The notes beneath the pieces are model-generated. The model searched no databases. It was not told where the DNA came from and saw nothing but the letters and a program-made list of their open reading frames with translations. DNA of 64,000 nt from assembly GCA_015061605.1 (NCBI GenBank), contig SUWH01000001.1, positions 1-64,000 on the forward strand, in the 5' to 3' direction. This DNA is from Lentisphaerota bacterium. Lineage in GTDB: Bacteria; Verrucomicrobiota; Lentisphaeria; Victivallales; Victivallaceae. Position numbers and translations under genes: made by a program. Of this stretch, positions 51,455 to 59,641 are shown one piece after another; position 1 is the stretch's first letter; each line of letters opens with the position of its first letter.

Positions 51455-51516
51455 TTAATAGATTATATTATTCGTAACCGCAGCAAGATAAAGTAACAAA
51501 GAAAAGAAGGTGTTTT

Positions 51517-53190
51517 ATGACTGCTGAAAAAAAATTCGTCTATTTCTTCGGGGCCGGAGCCTCCGAAGGAACCGCCCAAATGCGGGATCTCCTGGGCGGT
51601 AAAGGAGCCAACCTCGCTGATATGGCTTCACTCGGTCTCCCTGTTCCTCCGGGCTTCACTATCACTACCGAAGCCTGCGCCGAATACGGCGTGATCGGTA
51701 AAGCCGCACTCTTTGAGAAGATCTCTCCGCAGGTCAACGCCGCGCTGAAGCGGCTTGAAGAGGCTACCGGTAAAACTTTCGGCAAAGGCCCCCATCCGCT
51801 TCTGGTTTCCGTCCGTTCCGGTGCCGCCGCCAGTATGCCCGGCATGATGGATACCATCCTCAACCTCGGTCTCAATGAAGAAACCTGCGAAGCGATGATC
51901 GCACTTACCGGTAATGAACGCTTTGTTCTTGACTCCTACCGCCGCTTTATCCAGATGTTCTCCGATGTGGTGCTTCATGTCAACTTCGATGAATTTGAAC
52001 ACGCCCTTGAAGCTGCCAAAAAAGCCAAAAATGTCAAACTCGACACCGAACTTGATGCCAATGACCTCCGCGCTTTGATCGTTGAATACAAGAAGATCGT
52101 CAAGAACGCCACCGGAAATGATTTCCCCTCTGATCCGATGGAACAGCTTTATCGCGGCGCACAGGCGGTTTTCGATTCCTGGGACAATCCCCGCGCCATC
52201 CGCTACCGCCAGCTCAACGATATCCGCGGTCTGCTCGGTACGGCAGTCAATATTCAGGCGATGGTTTTCGGCAACTCCGGAAACAATTCCGCTACCGGTG
52301 TCGCTTTCACCCGCGACCCCTCCACCGGTGATAATGAATTCTTCTACGGCGAATTTCTCATCAACGCCCAGGGCGAAGATGTGGTCGCCGGTATCCGCAC
52401 CCCCCAGCAGATCACCATCAAAGGTTCCCGCAAATGGGCAGAGGCACAGGGCGTTTCAGAAGCTGACCGCGCTGCGAAATATCCCTCTCTCGAAGAGGCG
52501 ATGCCCGAATGTTTCAAACAGCTCGACGCCATCCGCATCAAACTGGAAAACCACTACAAAGATATGCAGGATCTTGAGTTCACCATCGAAAACGGTAAAC
52601 TCTATATGCTCCAGACCCGTAACGGCAAGCGCACTGCCGCCGCCGCAGTCAAAGGTTCCAAGCCGGAAATCATGATCCCACTGGTCGGTAATGTCAAGGA
52701 ACTTTCCGCCCAGAAAGCGGTCGTCCTTAAAGCCATCGCCGCTGTCGAAGCCGAAAAAGGGGTAAAACTCGACATCAAGATCGGTACTATGATCGAAGTT
52801 CCCCGCGCCGCTGTCACTGCTGACAAAATCGCGGAAGAAGCAGAATTTTTCTCCTTCGGTACCAATGACCTCACCCAGATGGGATGCGGTTTCTCCCGCG
52901 ACGATGCCGGTAAGTTCCTCGGTGATTATGTCAAGTGGGGCATCTACGACTACGATCCGTTCCAGGTGCTGGATACCGAAGGCGTGGGCGAACTCGTCCG
53001 TATCGCGGTCGGCAAGGGGCGCTCCGTCCGCAGCGATATCACTCTGGGTATCTGCGGCGAACACGGCGGTGAACCCCGCACTATCGCTTTCTGTCACGAA
53101 GTCGGCTTGAATTACGTTTCCTGCAGTCCGTTCCGCGTGCCCATCGCCCGTCTGGCGGCTGCCCAGGCGGCGATCAAGGCGGCAATGTGA
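51517..53190 (+). CDS. ppdK: Pyruvate phosphate dikinase with large in-frame internal deletion
   Basis: PPDK interconverts pyruvate + ATP + Pi and PEP + AMP + PPi. This protein has 557 residues against about 870-900. Residues 1-379 match the ATP-grasp domain (GGKGANLADMASLGLPVPPGF, SVRSGAAASMPGMMDTILNLG, TRNGKRTAAAAVK). The next residues (GSKPEIMIPLVG, from 380) already belong to the last third of the C-terminal barrel, which then runs to a normal end (GTNDLTQMG, ICGEHGGE, CSPFRVPIARLAAAQA). Missing are the phosphohistidine swivel domain with TSHAAVVAR and about half the PEP barrel. As read, it cannot carry out the full reaction. Either a genuine deletion or an assembly error near 52654. Confidence 0.85.
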   Translation: MTAEKKFVYFFGAGASEGTAQMRDLLGGKGANLADMASLGLPVPPGFTITTEACAEYGVIGKAALFEKISPQVNAALKRLEEATGKTFGKGPHPLLVSVRSGAAASMPGMMDTILNLGLNEETCEAMIALTGNERFVLDSYRRFIQMFSDVVLHVNFDEFEHALEAAKKAKNVKLDTELDANDLRALIVEYKKIVKNATGNDFPSDPMEQLYRGAQAVFDSWDNPRAIRYRQLNDIRGLLGTAVNIQAMVFGNSGNNSATGVAFTRDPSTGDNEFFYGEFLINAQGEDVVAGIRTPQQITIKGSRKWAEAQGVSEADRAAKYPSLEEAMPECFKQLDAIRIKLENHYKDMQDLEFTIENGKLYMLQTRNGKRTAAAAVKGSKPEIMIPLVGNVKELSAQKAVVLKAIAAVEAEKGVKLDIKIGTMIEVPRAAVTADKIAEEAEFFSFGTNDLTQMGCGFSRDDAGKFLGDYVKWGIYDYDPFQVLDTEGVGELVRIAVGKGRSVRSDITLGICGEHGGEPRTIAFCHEVGLNYVSCSPFRVPIARLAAAQAAIKAAM

Positions 53191-53288
53191 AGCTGCAAGG
53201 CAATTGAATCAGCGGCAGGTGTCGTGATATATGTTGCGCTGCCTGCCGCTTTTTACCATTCTGTGAAAATTTGTTTCGGGGAAATCTT

Positions 53289-54191
53289 ATGAAAAAACTT
53301 ATCGGTTCAGCATCGATGATAATTGCAACAGTGCTTTGGGGAGTGGCATTTTCCGCCCAGAGTTCCGGAATGAAGTTTGTTGAACCGATGCTGTTTACGG
53401 CATTGCGTTCACTGGTGGGAGTTATTTCACTGATCGCAGTTATCATGGTGATCGATCTTTTCCGGGAAAAACGTATTTCTCTGTGGGGAAGTGCCGGAAC
53501 TGCCGCAGAACGGCGCGAACTTGTCACCGGCGGGTTTTACTGCGGTGTGGTCATCGCGGCAGCTTCGGTGTGCCAGCAGACCGGGTTGAAATTCACTTCG
53601 GCGGGAAAGACCGGATTTTTGACTGCGCTGTACATCGTGATCGTTCCGGTACTCGGAATATTTTTCAAACGCAAAACATCTCCGCTGCTCTGCATCGCTG
53701 TCGCATTGAGCCTTTTCGGCTCTTATCTGCTCTGCGGCGGAGTCGGTTCCATCGGCAAAGGTGAATGGTTCGTCATCGCGTGCGCATTCATATATTCAAT
53801 ACATATCATGGTCATCGACCGCTATGCGGCAAAGTGCGATTGCGTGAGGTTGTCCTGTATACAATTTATGGTTGCCACGGTACTGACTTCGGCGGCATCT
53901 CTGTTTGCCGGAGAACCGTGGGTGGCAAAAAATATCCATTCAGCGATGCCGTTCTGGATATTTTGCGGTATCGGTTCCAGCGCGATCGCATTCACTTTGC
54001 AGATGGTCGCCCAGAAATATCTGCATCCGGTGACGGCAACGCTGCTGATGAGTCTTGAATCGGTCTTTGCGGTGCTGGGCGGATGGATCTTTCTTAAAGA
54101 AATTCTTTCTCCCCGGGAACTTGCCGGATGCGCGATAATATTTGCCGCAGTCATTATCACTCAGATACCATTGAAAAAGAAAGAAAACTGA
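53289..54191 (+). CDS. EamA/DMT-family transporter
   Basis: 300 residues, ten helices in two EamA repeats: MIIATVLWGVAFSAQSSGM in helix 1 and ATLLMSLESVFAVLGGWIFLKE near the end are typical of RhaT/YdcZ-like drug/metabolite exporters. GGGGAAA precedes ATG 53289; an upstream TTG is unlikely. Substrate unknown. Confidence 0.82.
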   Translation: MKKLIGSASMIIATVLWGVAFSAQSSGMKFVEPMLFTALRSLVGVISLIAVIMVIDLFREKRISLWGSAGTAAERRELVTGGFYCGVVIAAASVCQQTGLKFTSAGKTGFLTALYIVIVPVLGIFFKRKTSPLLCIAVALSLFGSYLLCGGVGSIGKGEWFVIACAFIYSIHIMVIDRYAAKCDCVRLSCIQFMVATVLTSAASLFAGEPWVAKNIHSAMPFWIFCGIGSSAIAFTLQMVAQKYLHPVTATLLMSLESVFAVLGGWIFLKEILSPRELAGCAIIFAAVIITQIPLKKKEN

Positions 54192-54208
54192 AAAATTTTT
54201 TATATGCT

Positions 54209-54237
54209 TGACAATGTGGCAAAGGTGTGCTATATTA
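54209..54237 (+). promoter_or_regulatory. Consensus-like promoter of prs
   Basis: TTGACA (54209-54214), 17-bp spacer, TATATT (54232-54237): the best promoter in the window. It drives the structured leader, then prs. Confidence 0.75.
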
Positions 54238-54244
54238 AGAAGTT

Positions 54245-54427
54245 GTCAAGTGATGACGTGAAACCTTGAACTGTGCCGAATGGCAGTTCAAGACGGAAAA
54301 AGTTCCGTCGTTCCCGTAAGGTTTCAGCGCGAGGCGGCTGTTGTGATGTCGCGTTCGGCGTTGTTTTTCCTTAATCGGGTTCACGGACGAAAACAAAAAA
54401 GAGAGTGAACAACAGAGGTCTGGGAAA
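54245..54427 (+). ncRNA. Structured prs leader RNA (candidate riboswitch or attenuator)
   Basis: A 9-bp stem P1 (TGAAACCTT 54259-54267 with AAGGTTTCA 54318-54326) closes a three-way junction with hairpins GAACTG/CAGTTC (54268-54289) and GACGGA/TCCGTC (54292-54309). A further stem CGCGA/TCGCG (about 54329-54352) precedes a T-rich run at 54361-54368. The architecture suits a ligand-sensing leader with a terminator-like tail. I cannot match it to a known riboswitch class by motif. Confidence 0.5.
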
Positions 54428-55384
54428 ATGGCAGAATTGAACGAAGCGAAACACATCAGTGTCTATTCAGGCAGTGCTCATCCTGAGCTTTCGCAGAAAA
54501 TTGCAGATTATATCGGCATCAGTCTTGGCAAGGTGCATATCACCCATTTCCCCGACAGTGAAATATTTGTACAGTTCGATGAAACTGTCCGCCGTTCCGA
54601 TGCGTTTCTTATTCAGCCGACCTGCACCCCGAGTAACGACAATCTGATGGAAATGCTCATCATGATCGATGCTGCCCGCCGTGCCAGCGCCGCCCGCATC
54701 ACCGCTGTTCTTCCTTATTTCGGCTATGCCCGTCAGGACCGCAAGGATAAACCCCGTGTCCCCATCACCGCCAAACTGGTTGCAAATCTGCTTACCTGTG
54801 CCGGTGCCGACCGGGTGTTGACCATGGACTTGCATGCCCAGCAGATCCAGGGATTCTTTGATATTCCGGTGGATCACCTGTATGCCCGTCCGGTTCTCGT
54901 TCCCTACCTCAAAACTCTGCTCGGCGATAATGGCGTGGTCGTCGCTCCCGATTCAGGCAGTACCAAAATGGCGATGTACTACGGCGATCTGCTCGGTGCC
55001 GGATTCGCGGTCGTTACCAAACGCCGCATCAATGCCACCACAGTTGCTTCCAGCCATCTGGTCGGTGATGTTAAAGACCGTGTCTGCGTTATCACCGATG
55101 ATATGACCAGTACCGCCGGAACTCTCTGCGCCGCCGCCAAAATTCTTAAAGAACACGGTGCCGCCAAGGTTTATGCTGCCGTTTCCCACTGCCTGATGAG
55201 CAAGATCGGTCAGGATAAACTGCTTGCCACTCCGGAGATCGAACAGCTCGTCACCACCGATGCCGTTCCCAATATCGACACCATGAACGGCCGGATCAAA
55301 GTGGTGAGCGTCGCTCCGCTTTTCGGTGAAGCAATCAAACGTATCCACGACGGAAAATCGGTTTCGTCGCTCTTTTATCTGTAA
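54428..55384 (+). CDS. prs: Ribose-phosphate pyrophosphokinase
   Basis: It makes PRPP from ribose-5-phosphate and ATP. 318 residues, class I. HFPDSEIFVQFDE (flexible loop region), RRASAARITAVLPYFGYARQDRKD (ATP loop), VDHLYARPVL, VVAPDSGSTKMA, and the PRPP signature VCVITDDMTSTAGTL are all intact. It is the first gene of the prs-rplY-pth-rpsF-ssb-rpsR-rplI-dnaB run and has its own structured leader. Confidence 0.96.
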   Translation: MAELNEAKHISVYSGSAHPELSQKIADYIGISLGKVHITHFPDSEIFVQFDETVRRSDAFLIQPTCTPSNDNLMEMLIMIDAARRASAARITAVLPYFGYARQDRKDKPRVPITAKLVANLLTCAGADRVLTMDLHAQQIQGFFDIPVDHLYARPVLVPYLKTLLGDNGVVVAPDSGSTKMAMYYGDLLGAGFAVVTKRRINATTVASSHLVGDVKDRVCVITDDMTSTAGTLCAAAKILKEHGAAKVYAAVSHCLMSKIGQDKLLATPEIEQLVTTDAVPNIDTMNGRIKVVSVAPLFGEAIKRIHDGKSVSSLFYL

Positions 55385-55428
55385 AAAGAAATAGTCAATC
55401 CCAAAAAAATAACAACGAAAGGGTATCC

Positions 55429-55716
55429 ATGAGTAAAGCAGAAAATGTAATCGCAGCACAGCTGCGGAACGAGTTCGGCGACAATGCTTCCCGCCGTCTC
55501 CGTAAGTCCGGTTTCATTCCGGCGGTCATCTACGGAAAAGGCGAAGCTGCGACGGCCATCTCCGTCAAAGCTGAAGAGTGGCAGGTCGCTTCCGCCCGCA
55601 AGCTGGATCAGTATGTCATTGCTCTCGATGGCAAAGAGATCGCGGTCAAGGTTCAGGAAGTCCAGTACAACCACCTGAAAGACTATGTCTATCACGTGGA
55701 TTTTGTGTTGGCGTAA
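55429..55716 (+). CDS. rplY: Ribosomal protein bL25, short form
   Basis: 95 residues: the 5S rRNA-binding L25 domain only (NASRRLRKSGFIPAVIYGKGE, VKVQEVQYNHLKDYVYHVDF). The C-terminal TL5/CTC domain common in other bacteria is missing, as in E. coli. AAAGG precedes the ATG. It usually sits between prs and pth, as here. Confidence 0.92.
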   Translation: MSKAENVIAAQLRNEFGDNASRRLRKSGFIPAVIYGKGEAATAISVKAEEWQVASARKLDQYVIALDGKEIAVKVQEVQYNHLKDYVYHVDFVLA

Positions 55717-55778
55717 GTTCCTGAAAAGAGTTTGATTTCATCTGTCGCACTGGCAGTAATGCCGGAAAGGTCTTTCAA

Positions 55779-56405
55779 ATGGCGTTGCGCAGCGAAAGCG
55801 GAATAAAACTTATCGTCGGACTGGGTAATCCCGGTTCTGAATATGAGAATACCCGCCACAACGCCGGTTTTATGACGGTGGAGAAAATTCTTCAGGTGAT
55901 GCCTGCTGGAAGTTTCACTCCCGCTCATACTGCGGAAAGTACGGTTTACTCCGGACGGTACCGCGGAAAGAATCTGGTTCTCCAGAAACCGCTGACCTTT
56001 ATGAATTGCAGCGGAAGTGCCGTGAGAGTTTTGAGCCGCCGGCTCGGGATCGCTCCGGAGGAGATACTGGTGATATCCGATGATCTGGATTTGCCGGTCG
56101 GTCGCATCAGAATGCGCCGCGGCGGTTCGGATGGCGGACACAATGGTCTGAAATCGATCATTGCCGAGTTGGAAAGCGCAAGTTTTCTCCGGTTGAGGAT
56201 CGGTATCGGACGTCCGCAACCGGGAAAGACCGTGGATTATGTGCTGACCGGTTTTGAAGGTACGGAAGCTGAAGAGTTTAAAAGTTCGCTGGATACGGCG
56301 GTTGAAGCGGTGAAAACTGCGTTGAGTGCCGGAATTTCAACTGCGATGAATAAATTCAACGCTGCCGGAGCTGTTGCGAAGGTGAAAGAAGTAAAAGAAA
56401 ATTAA
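55779..56405 (+). CDS. pth: Peptidyl-tRNA hydrolase
   Basis: 208 residues. GLGNPGSEYENTRHNAGF (catalytic His), KPLTFMNCSGSAVR, VISDDLDLPVGRIRMRRGGSDGGHNGLKS are the Pth signatures. It releases tRNA from stalled peptidyl-tRNA. The conserved order with rplY is kept. Confidence 0.95.
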   Translation: MALRSESGIKLIVGLGNPGSEYENTRHNAGFMTVEKILQVMPAGSFTPAHTAESTVYSGRYRGKNLVLQKPLTFMNCSGSAVRVLSRRLGIAPEEILVISDDLDLPVGRIRMRRGGSDGGHNGLKSIIAELESASFLRLRIGIGRPQPGKTVDYVLTGFEGTEAEEFKSSLDTAVEAVKTALSAGISTAMNKFNAAGAVAKVKEVKEN

Positions 56406-56435
56406 AACTTTCAAAGTAAAGCAAAGAGGTATATT

Positions 56436-56759
56436 TTGAAAAAGTACGAAGCTGTATTCATTCTGGACATCCGTCGCACGGATGACGAGGGTGCGGCATT
56501 CTGCCGTGGTTTTGAAGAGCTCATCAAGTCGCTCGGCGGCGAACTGGAAAAGACCGTCCCCATGGGACGCAAACAGTTCACCTACGAAATCGACAAACGT
56601 CGGGCCGGTCTCTATTTCGATTTTGTTTTCAGCGTTGATGCTGACAAGATCCTGGCGATCAAAGAGCGTTACAAACTTGATGCCCAGATCCTGCGTAACA
56701 TGATCCTCATCTATGACCGCCCCGAAGGTGTCAGCGATGAGCCGATCAATCTCGACTGA
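56436..56759 (+). CDS. rpsF: Ribosomal protein bS6
   Basis: 107 residues starting with TTG (AGAGG upstream). MKKYEAVFILDI is the standard bS6 start, and IDKRRAGLYFDFVF plus RNMILIYDRPEG complete the ferredoxin-like fold. First of the classic rpsF-ssb-rpsR-rplI-dnaB cluster. Confidence 0.93.
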   Translation: MKKYEAVFILDIRRTDDEGAAFCRGFEELIKSLGGELEKTVPMGRKQFTYEIDKRRAGLYFDFVFSVDADKILAIKERYKLDAQILRNMILIYDRPEGVSDEPINLD

Positions 56760-56819
56760 ACTTCCGGTATCAGGTAACTGAAATCAATTGTTTCACTGTA
56801 AAATTCGAGGATAAAAAAG

Positions 56820-57386
56820 ATGGCTTCTCTGAATAAAGTTTTCCTTCTGGGCAATCTTACCCGCGATCCTGATTTCCGCGGTCTGCCCAGCGGTCAGAGT
56901 GTCTGTACTCTGGGACTGGCGGTCAACCGCCGGTTTATGAACAGCAACGGTCAGGAACAGGAAGAACCCTGTTTTGTCGATGTTTCGGTCTGGGGTAAAA
57001 CTGCCCAGAATTGCCGTCAGTATTTGTCCAAAGGTTCCCAGGTCATGGTCGAAGGCCGCTTGCGGCTGGAGTCATGGGAGGACCGCAACGGCGGCGGACG
57101 CCGTTCCCGTCTGGTCGTGGTCGCTGAAAATGTTCAGTTTATGAGCCGTCGCCGCGAAGACAACAACAGTGATAATGGTGGCTATTCCGCACCTGCGCAG
57201 GATAATTTCTCCGGAAACAATCCTTATCAGGGCGGTTATCAGCAGAACAATGGATTCCAGTCCAATAATCAGAACAGCTTTATGCCCCAGGATAATTACC
57301 GCCAGTCCGCGCCTCCGATGCCGGAAGCCAACTACGGCAATCCCGGAAGCAATCCTCCGATGCCGGAAGATGATATCCCGTTCTGA
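56820..57386 (+). CDS. ssb: Single-stranded DNA-binding protein
   Basis: 188 residues. OB fold (LNKVFLLGNLTRDPDFRG, FVDVSVWGKTAQNCRQYLSKG) followed by a Gly/Asn/Gln-rich linker and the acidic tip PEDDIPF that recruits partners. Position between rpsF and rpsR is conserved. Confidence 0.95.
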   Translation: MASLNKVFLLGNLTRDPDFRGLPSGQSVCTLGLAVNRRFMNSNGQEQEEPCFVDVSVWGKTAQNCRQYLSKGSQVMVEGRLRLESWEDRNGGGRRSRLVVVAENVQFMSRRREDNNSDNGGYSAPAQDNFSGNNPYQGGYQQNNGFQSNNQNSFMPQDNYRQSAPPMPEANYGNPGSNPPMPEDDIPF

Positions 57387-57449
57387 TTTTAAAAGTTGCA
57401 AACAAAAATAATCAACAATAAACAGTAATCATTATTTGAAAGGATTCTC

Positions 57450-57686
57450 ATGCAGGGTCAAAAGAGACAGGGTGGTCGCCGCCGCGCGGCCGCAAAGCCC
57501 AAAGTTTGTCGTTTCTGCGAGGCCAAGGTTCGTTACATCGATTTCAAAGATGCTGAAACCTTGATGAAGTTCCAGACCGAAAAAGGCAAGATCATGCCGC
57601 GTCGTATCACCGGCAACTGCCTTGATCATCAGAAAATGCTCGCCACCGCCATCAAGCGTGCCCGCATTGTCGCTCTGGTCTACTGA
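57450..57686 (+). CDS. rpsR: Ribosomal protein bS18
   Basis: 78 residues. CRFCEAKVRYIDFKD (CxxC) and PRRITGNCLDHQKMLATAIKRAR define bS18. The CxxC suggests the zinc-binding form. GAAAGGA precedes the ATG. Confidence 0.95.
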   Translation: MQGQKRQGGRRRAAAKPKVCRFCEAKVRYIDFKDAETLMKFQTEKGKIMPRRITGNCLDHQKMLATAIKRARIVALVY

Positions 57687-57718
57687 AGTTTCACCGGAAT
57701 ATACAGGAGTTTTTTACT

Positions 57719-58171
57719 ATGGCTCAAGTCCGTCTTATTCTGTTGGATGACATCGAAAATCTCGGTCTCGCCGGTGATGAAGTCAGTGTCGCCCCCGGCT
57801 ATGCCCGTAACTTCCTGCTGCCGCGCAAGCTGGCTGCCAAAGCCACTCCCGGCGCTCTGCGTCTGGTTGAGTCCCGCAAGGCTGCCATTGCCGCCCGCCG
57901 CGCCCAGGAACTCGAAAATGCCAAAGCTCTCGCCGCCAAGATCGGCGAAGTTGAACTCTCGATCGCCATGCAGGCTACTGAAGACGATCAGCTGTTCGGT
58001 TCTGTGACCACCCGTATGGTCGCCGATGAACTGGCTGCCAAAGAGATCAAAATCGAACATTCACGCATCACCATCGAACCGCCGATCAAATCTCTCGGCA
58101 GCTTCGAAGCTGACGTGAAACTGCACGCCGATGTCACGGCCAAGGTCAAAATCTGGGTCGTTCGCGGATAA
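57719..58171 (+). CDS. rplI: Ribosomal protein bL9
   Basis: 150 residues. The N-terminal domain has VILLDDIENLGLAGDEVSVA-like sequence and GYARNFLLPRKLA, then the long helix and C-terminal domain. ACAGGAG precedes the ATG; 32 bp after rpsR. Confidence 0.95.
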   Translation: MAQVRLILLDDIENLGLAGDEVSVAPGYARNFLLPRKLAAKATPGALRLVESRKAAIAARRAQELENAKALAAKIGEVELSIAMQATEDDQLFGSVTTRMVADELAAKEIKIEHSRITIEPPIKSLGSFEADVKLHADVTAKVKIWVVRG

Positions 58172-58192
58172 CTCCGCGACGGTGCTGTACTT

Positions 58193-59617
58193 ATGTCAGA
58201 AGTGATCAACACTTCTACTCAACGCCCGGCGGGTATTTTACCCGACCGGGCGCAGCCGCATAATCACAAAATCGAACAGGCGGTGCTCGCTGCCATGCTC
58301 CGGGAACCCCAGAGCTGTGTCGATATTGTGGTCAGTTTGATCGGCAATTCTTCCGAAAACTTTTATTCTGCGGCACACCGCGATATTTTTCAGGCCGCAA
58401 TCGAACTCAATGCTGCCGGGACCGCGCCTGATCTGCTCAGCGTCGCCCAGAAACTGCGTTCCATGAATAAACTTGAAGCAGTCGGCGGTGAAATCTATCT
58501 TGCGGAACTCTTTTCCGCGATCGCAACCACGGTTAATATTGAATCGTGGTGCAAAATCCTTTTGAATCTTTCCATGCTCCGGAGAATGATCAATGCCTGT
58601 TCCGGAGCGTTGGTAAAATGTTATGATAATGATGTCGAACCGGTCAAACTCGTTGAGGAGATCGAAACCGACATTTACAATATCCGTAACGTCGGTCAGC
58701 CAGACGTGATAAAAGATCTCAAATTTCTGATAAAAGAGGAGTTCAAAACTCTTATGGAGATCAGAAATCATGAGGTCAAAGTCGGTATCCCCACCGGTTA
58801 TGCCCAGGTGGATGAGTTTACCGGCGGGTTGAAACCGGGTGAAATGTTTGTTCTTGCCGCGCGTCCTTCCATCGGTAAGACCAGTCTGGCACTGAATATC
58901 ATTGCCAATGTCGCTTACCGGGGGGAACAGAATTTTCCGGTGGCGTTTTTCAGTTTGGAAATGACCGACCGGCAGATCACCCGCCGTCTGCTCTGTACCG
59001 AAGCACAGATTTCGGAACGGCTCTTCTGGGATGGCAGTTTCAAGGACAGTGATCTGCCCCGTCTGACCAGTGCCGCCGCCAATATTTCCAAAGCGAAGCT
59101 TTTTATCGACCCGACCGGCGGTATCACCATTTCAGAGTTGCGCGCCAAGGCAAGGCGGTTGAAAAGCGAACATGATATTCAATTGATCGTCATCGACTAT
59201 TTGCAGTTGATGCACGCTGATTCACGGGTGGACGGACGTCAGCAGGAGGTGGCGGAGATTTCCGGCGGTATCAAGAAACTTGCCAAAGATCTGCAGATAC
59301 CGATCCTCGTCCTCGCCCAGCTCAACCGCGAAATCGATAAAAATGCCAGTGCCAATGCCCGGCCGAAACTCGCTCACTTGCGTGAGTCCGGTGCCATTGA
59401 ACAGGACGCTGATATTGTATGCTTCCTGCACCGTAACCGCGACGATTCCAAGAATCTCGCTGACGGTGCCAGTACGGAAGCTGAATGGATCATTGAGAAA
59501 AACCGTAACGGTCAGACCGGTATGGTAAAATTGCTCTTTTACCCGTCCCGCATGGAATTTGTGGCGGCGGCACCGATGAGTGAGCAGTTTGCCCCCGGTT
59601 CGGCCCCGGCACAGTAA
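58193..59617 (+). CDS. dnaB: Replicative DNA helicase DnaB
   Basis: 474 residues. N-terminal helical domain (EQAVLAAMLREPQSC), linker, then the RecA-like domain with Walker A ARPSIGKTSLALN, FSLEM, Walker B LIVIDYLQLM and the DnaB C-terminal signature LNREIDKNASANARPKLAHL. No intein is present. It lies 22 bp after rplI with a weak ribosome site, suggesting coupling. Confidence 0.95.
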   Translation: MSEVINTSTQRPAGILPDRAQPHNHKIEQAVLAAMLREPQSCVDIVVSLIGNSSENFYSAAHRDIFQAAIELNAAGTAPDLLSVAQKLRSMNKLEAVGGEIYLAELFSAIATTVNIESWCKILLNLSMLRRMINACSGALVKCYDNDVEPVKLVEEIETDIYNIRNVGQPDVIKDLKFLIKEEFKTLMEIRNHEVKVGIPTGYAQVDEFTGGLKPGEMFVLAARPSIGKTSLALNIIANVAYRGEQNFPVAFFSLEMTDRQITRRLLCTEAQISERLFWDGSFKDSDLPRLTSAAANISKAKLFIDPTGGITISELRAKARRLKSEHDIQLIVIDYLQLMHADSRVDGRQQEVAEISGGIKKLAKDLQIPILVLAQLNREIDKNASANARPKLAHLRESGAIEQDADIVCFLHRNRDDSKNLADGASTEAEWIIEKNRNGQTGMVKLLFYPSRMEFVAAAPMSEQFAPGSAPAQ

Positions 59618-59641
59618 ATATTTAAACGTGGGGACAGTACC

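Noticed and set aside
54245-54280. Hammerhead ribozyme in the prs leader
   Set aside because: TGATGA and GAAAC-like pieces occur close together, but the intervening stem II is missing and the flanking stems do not fit.
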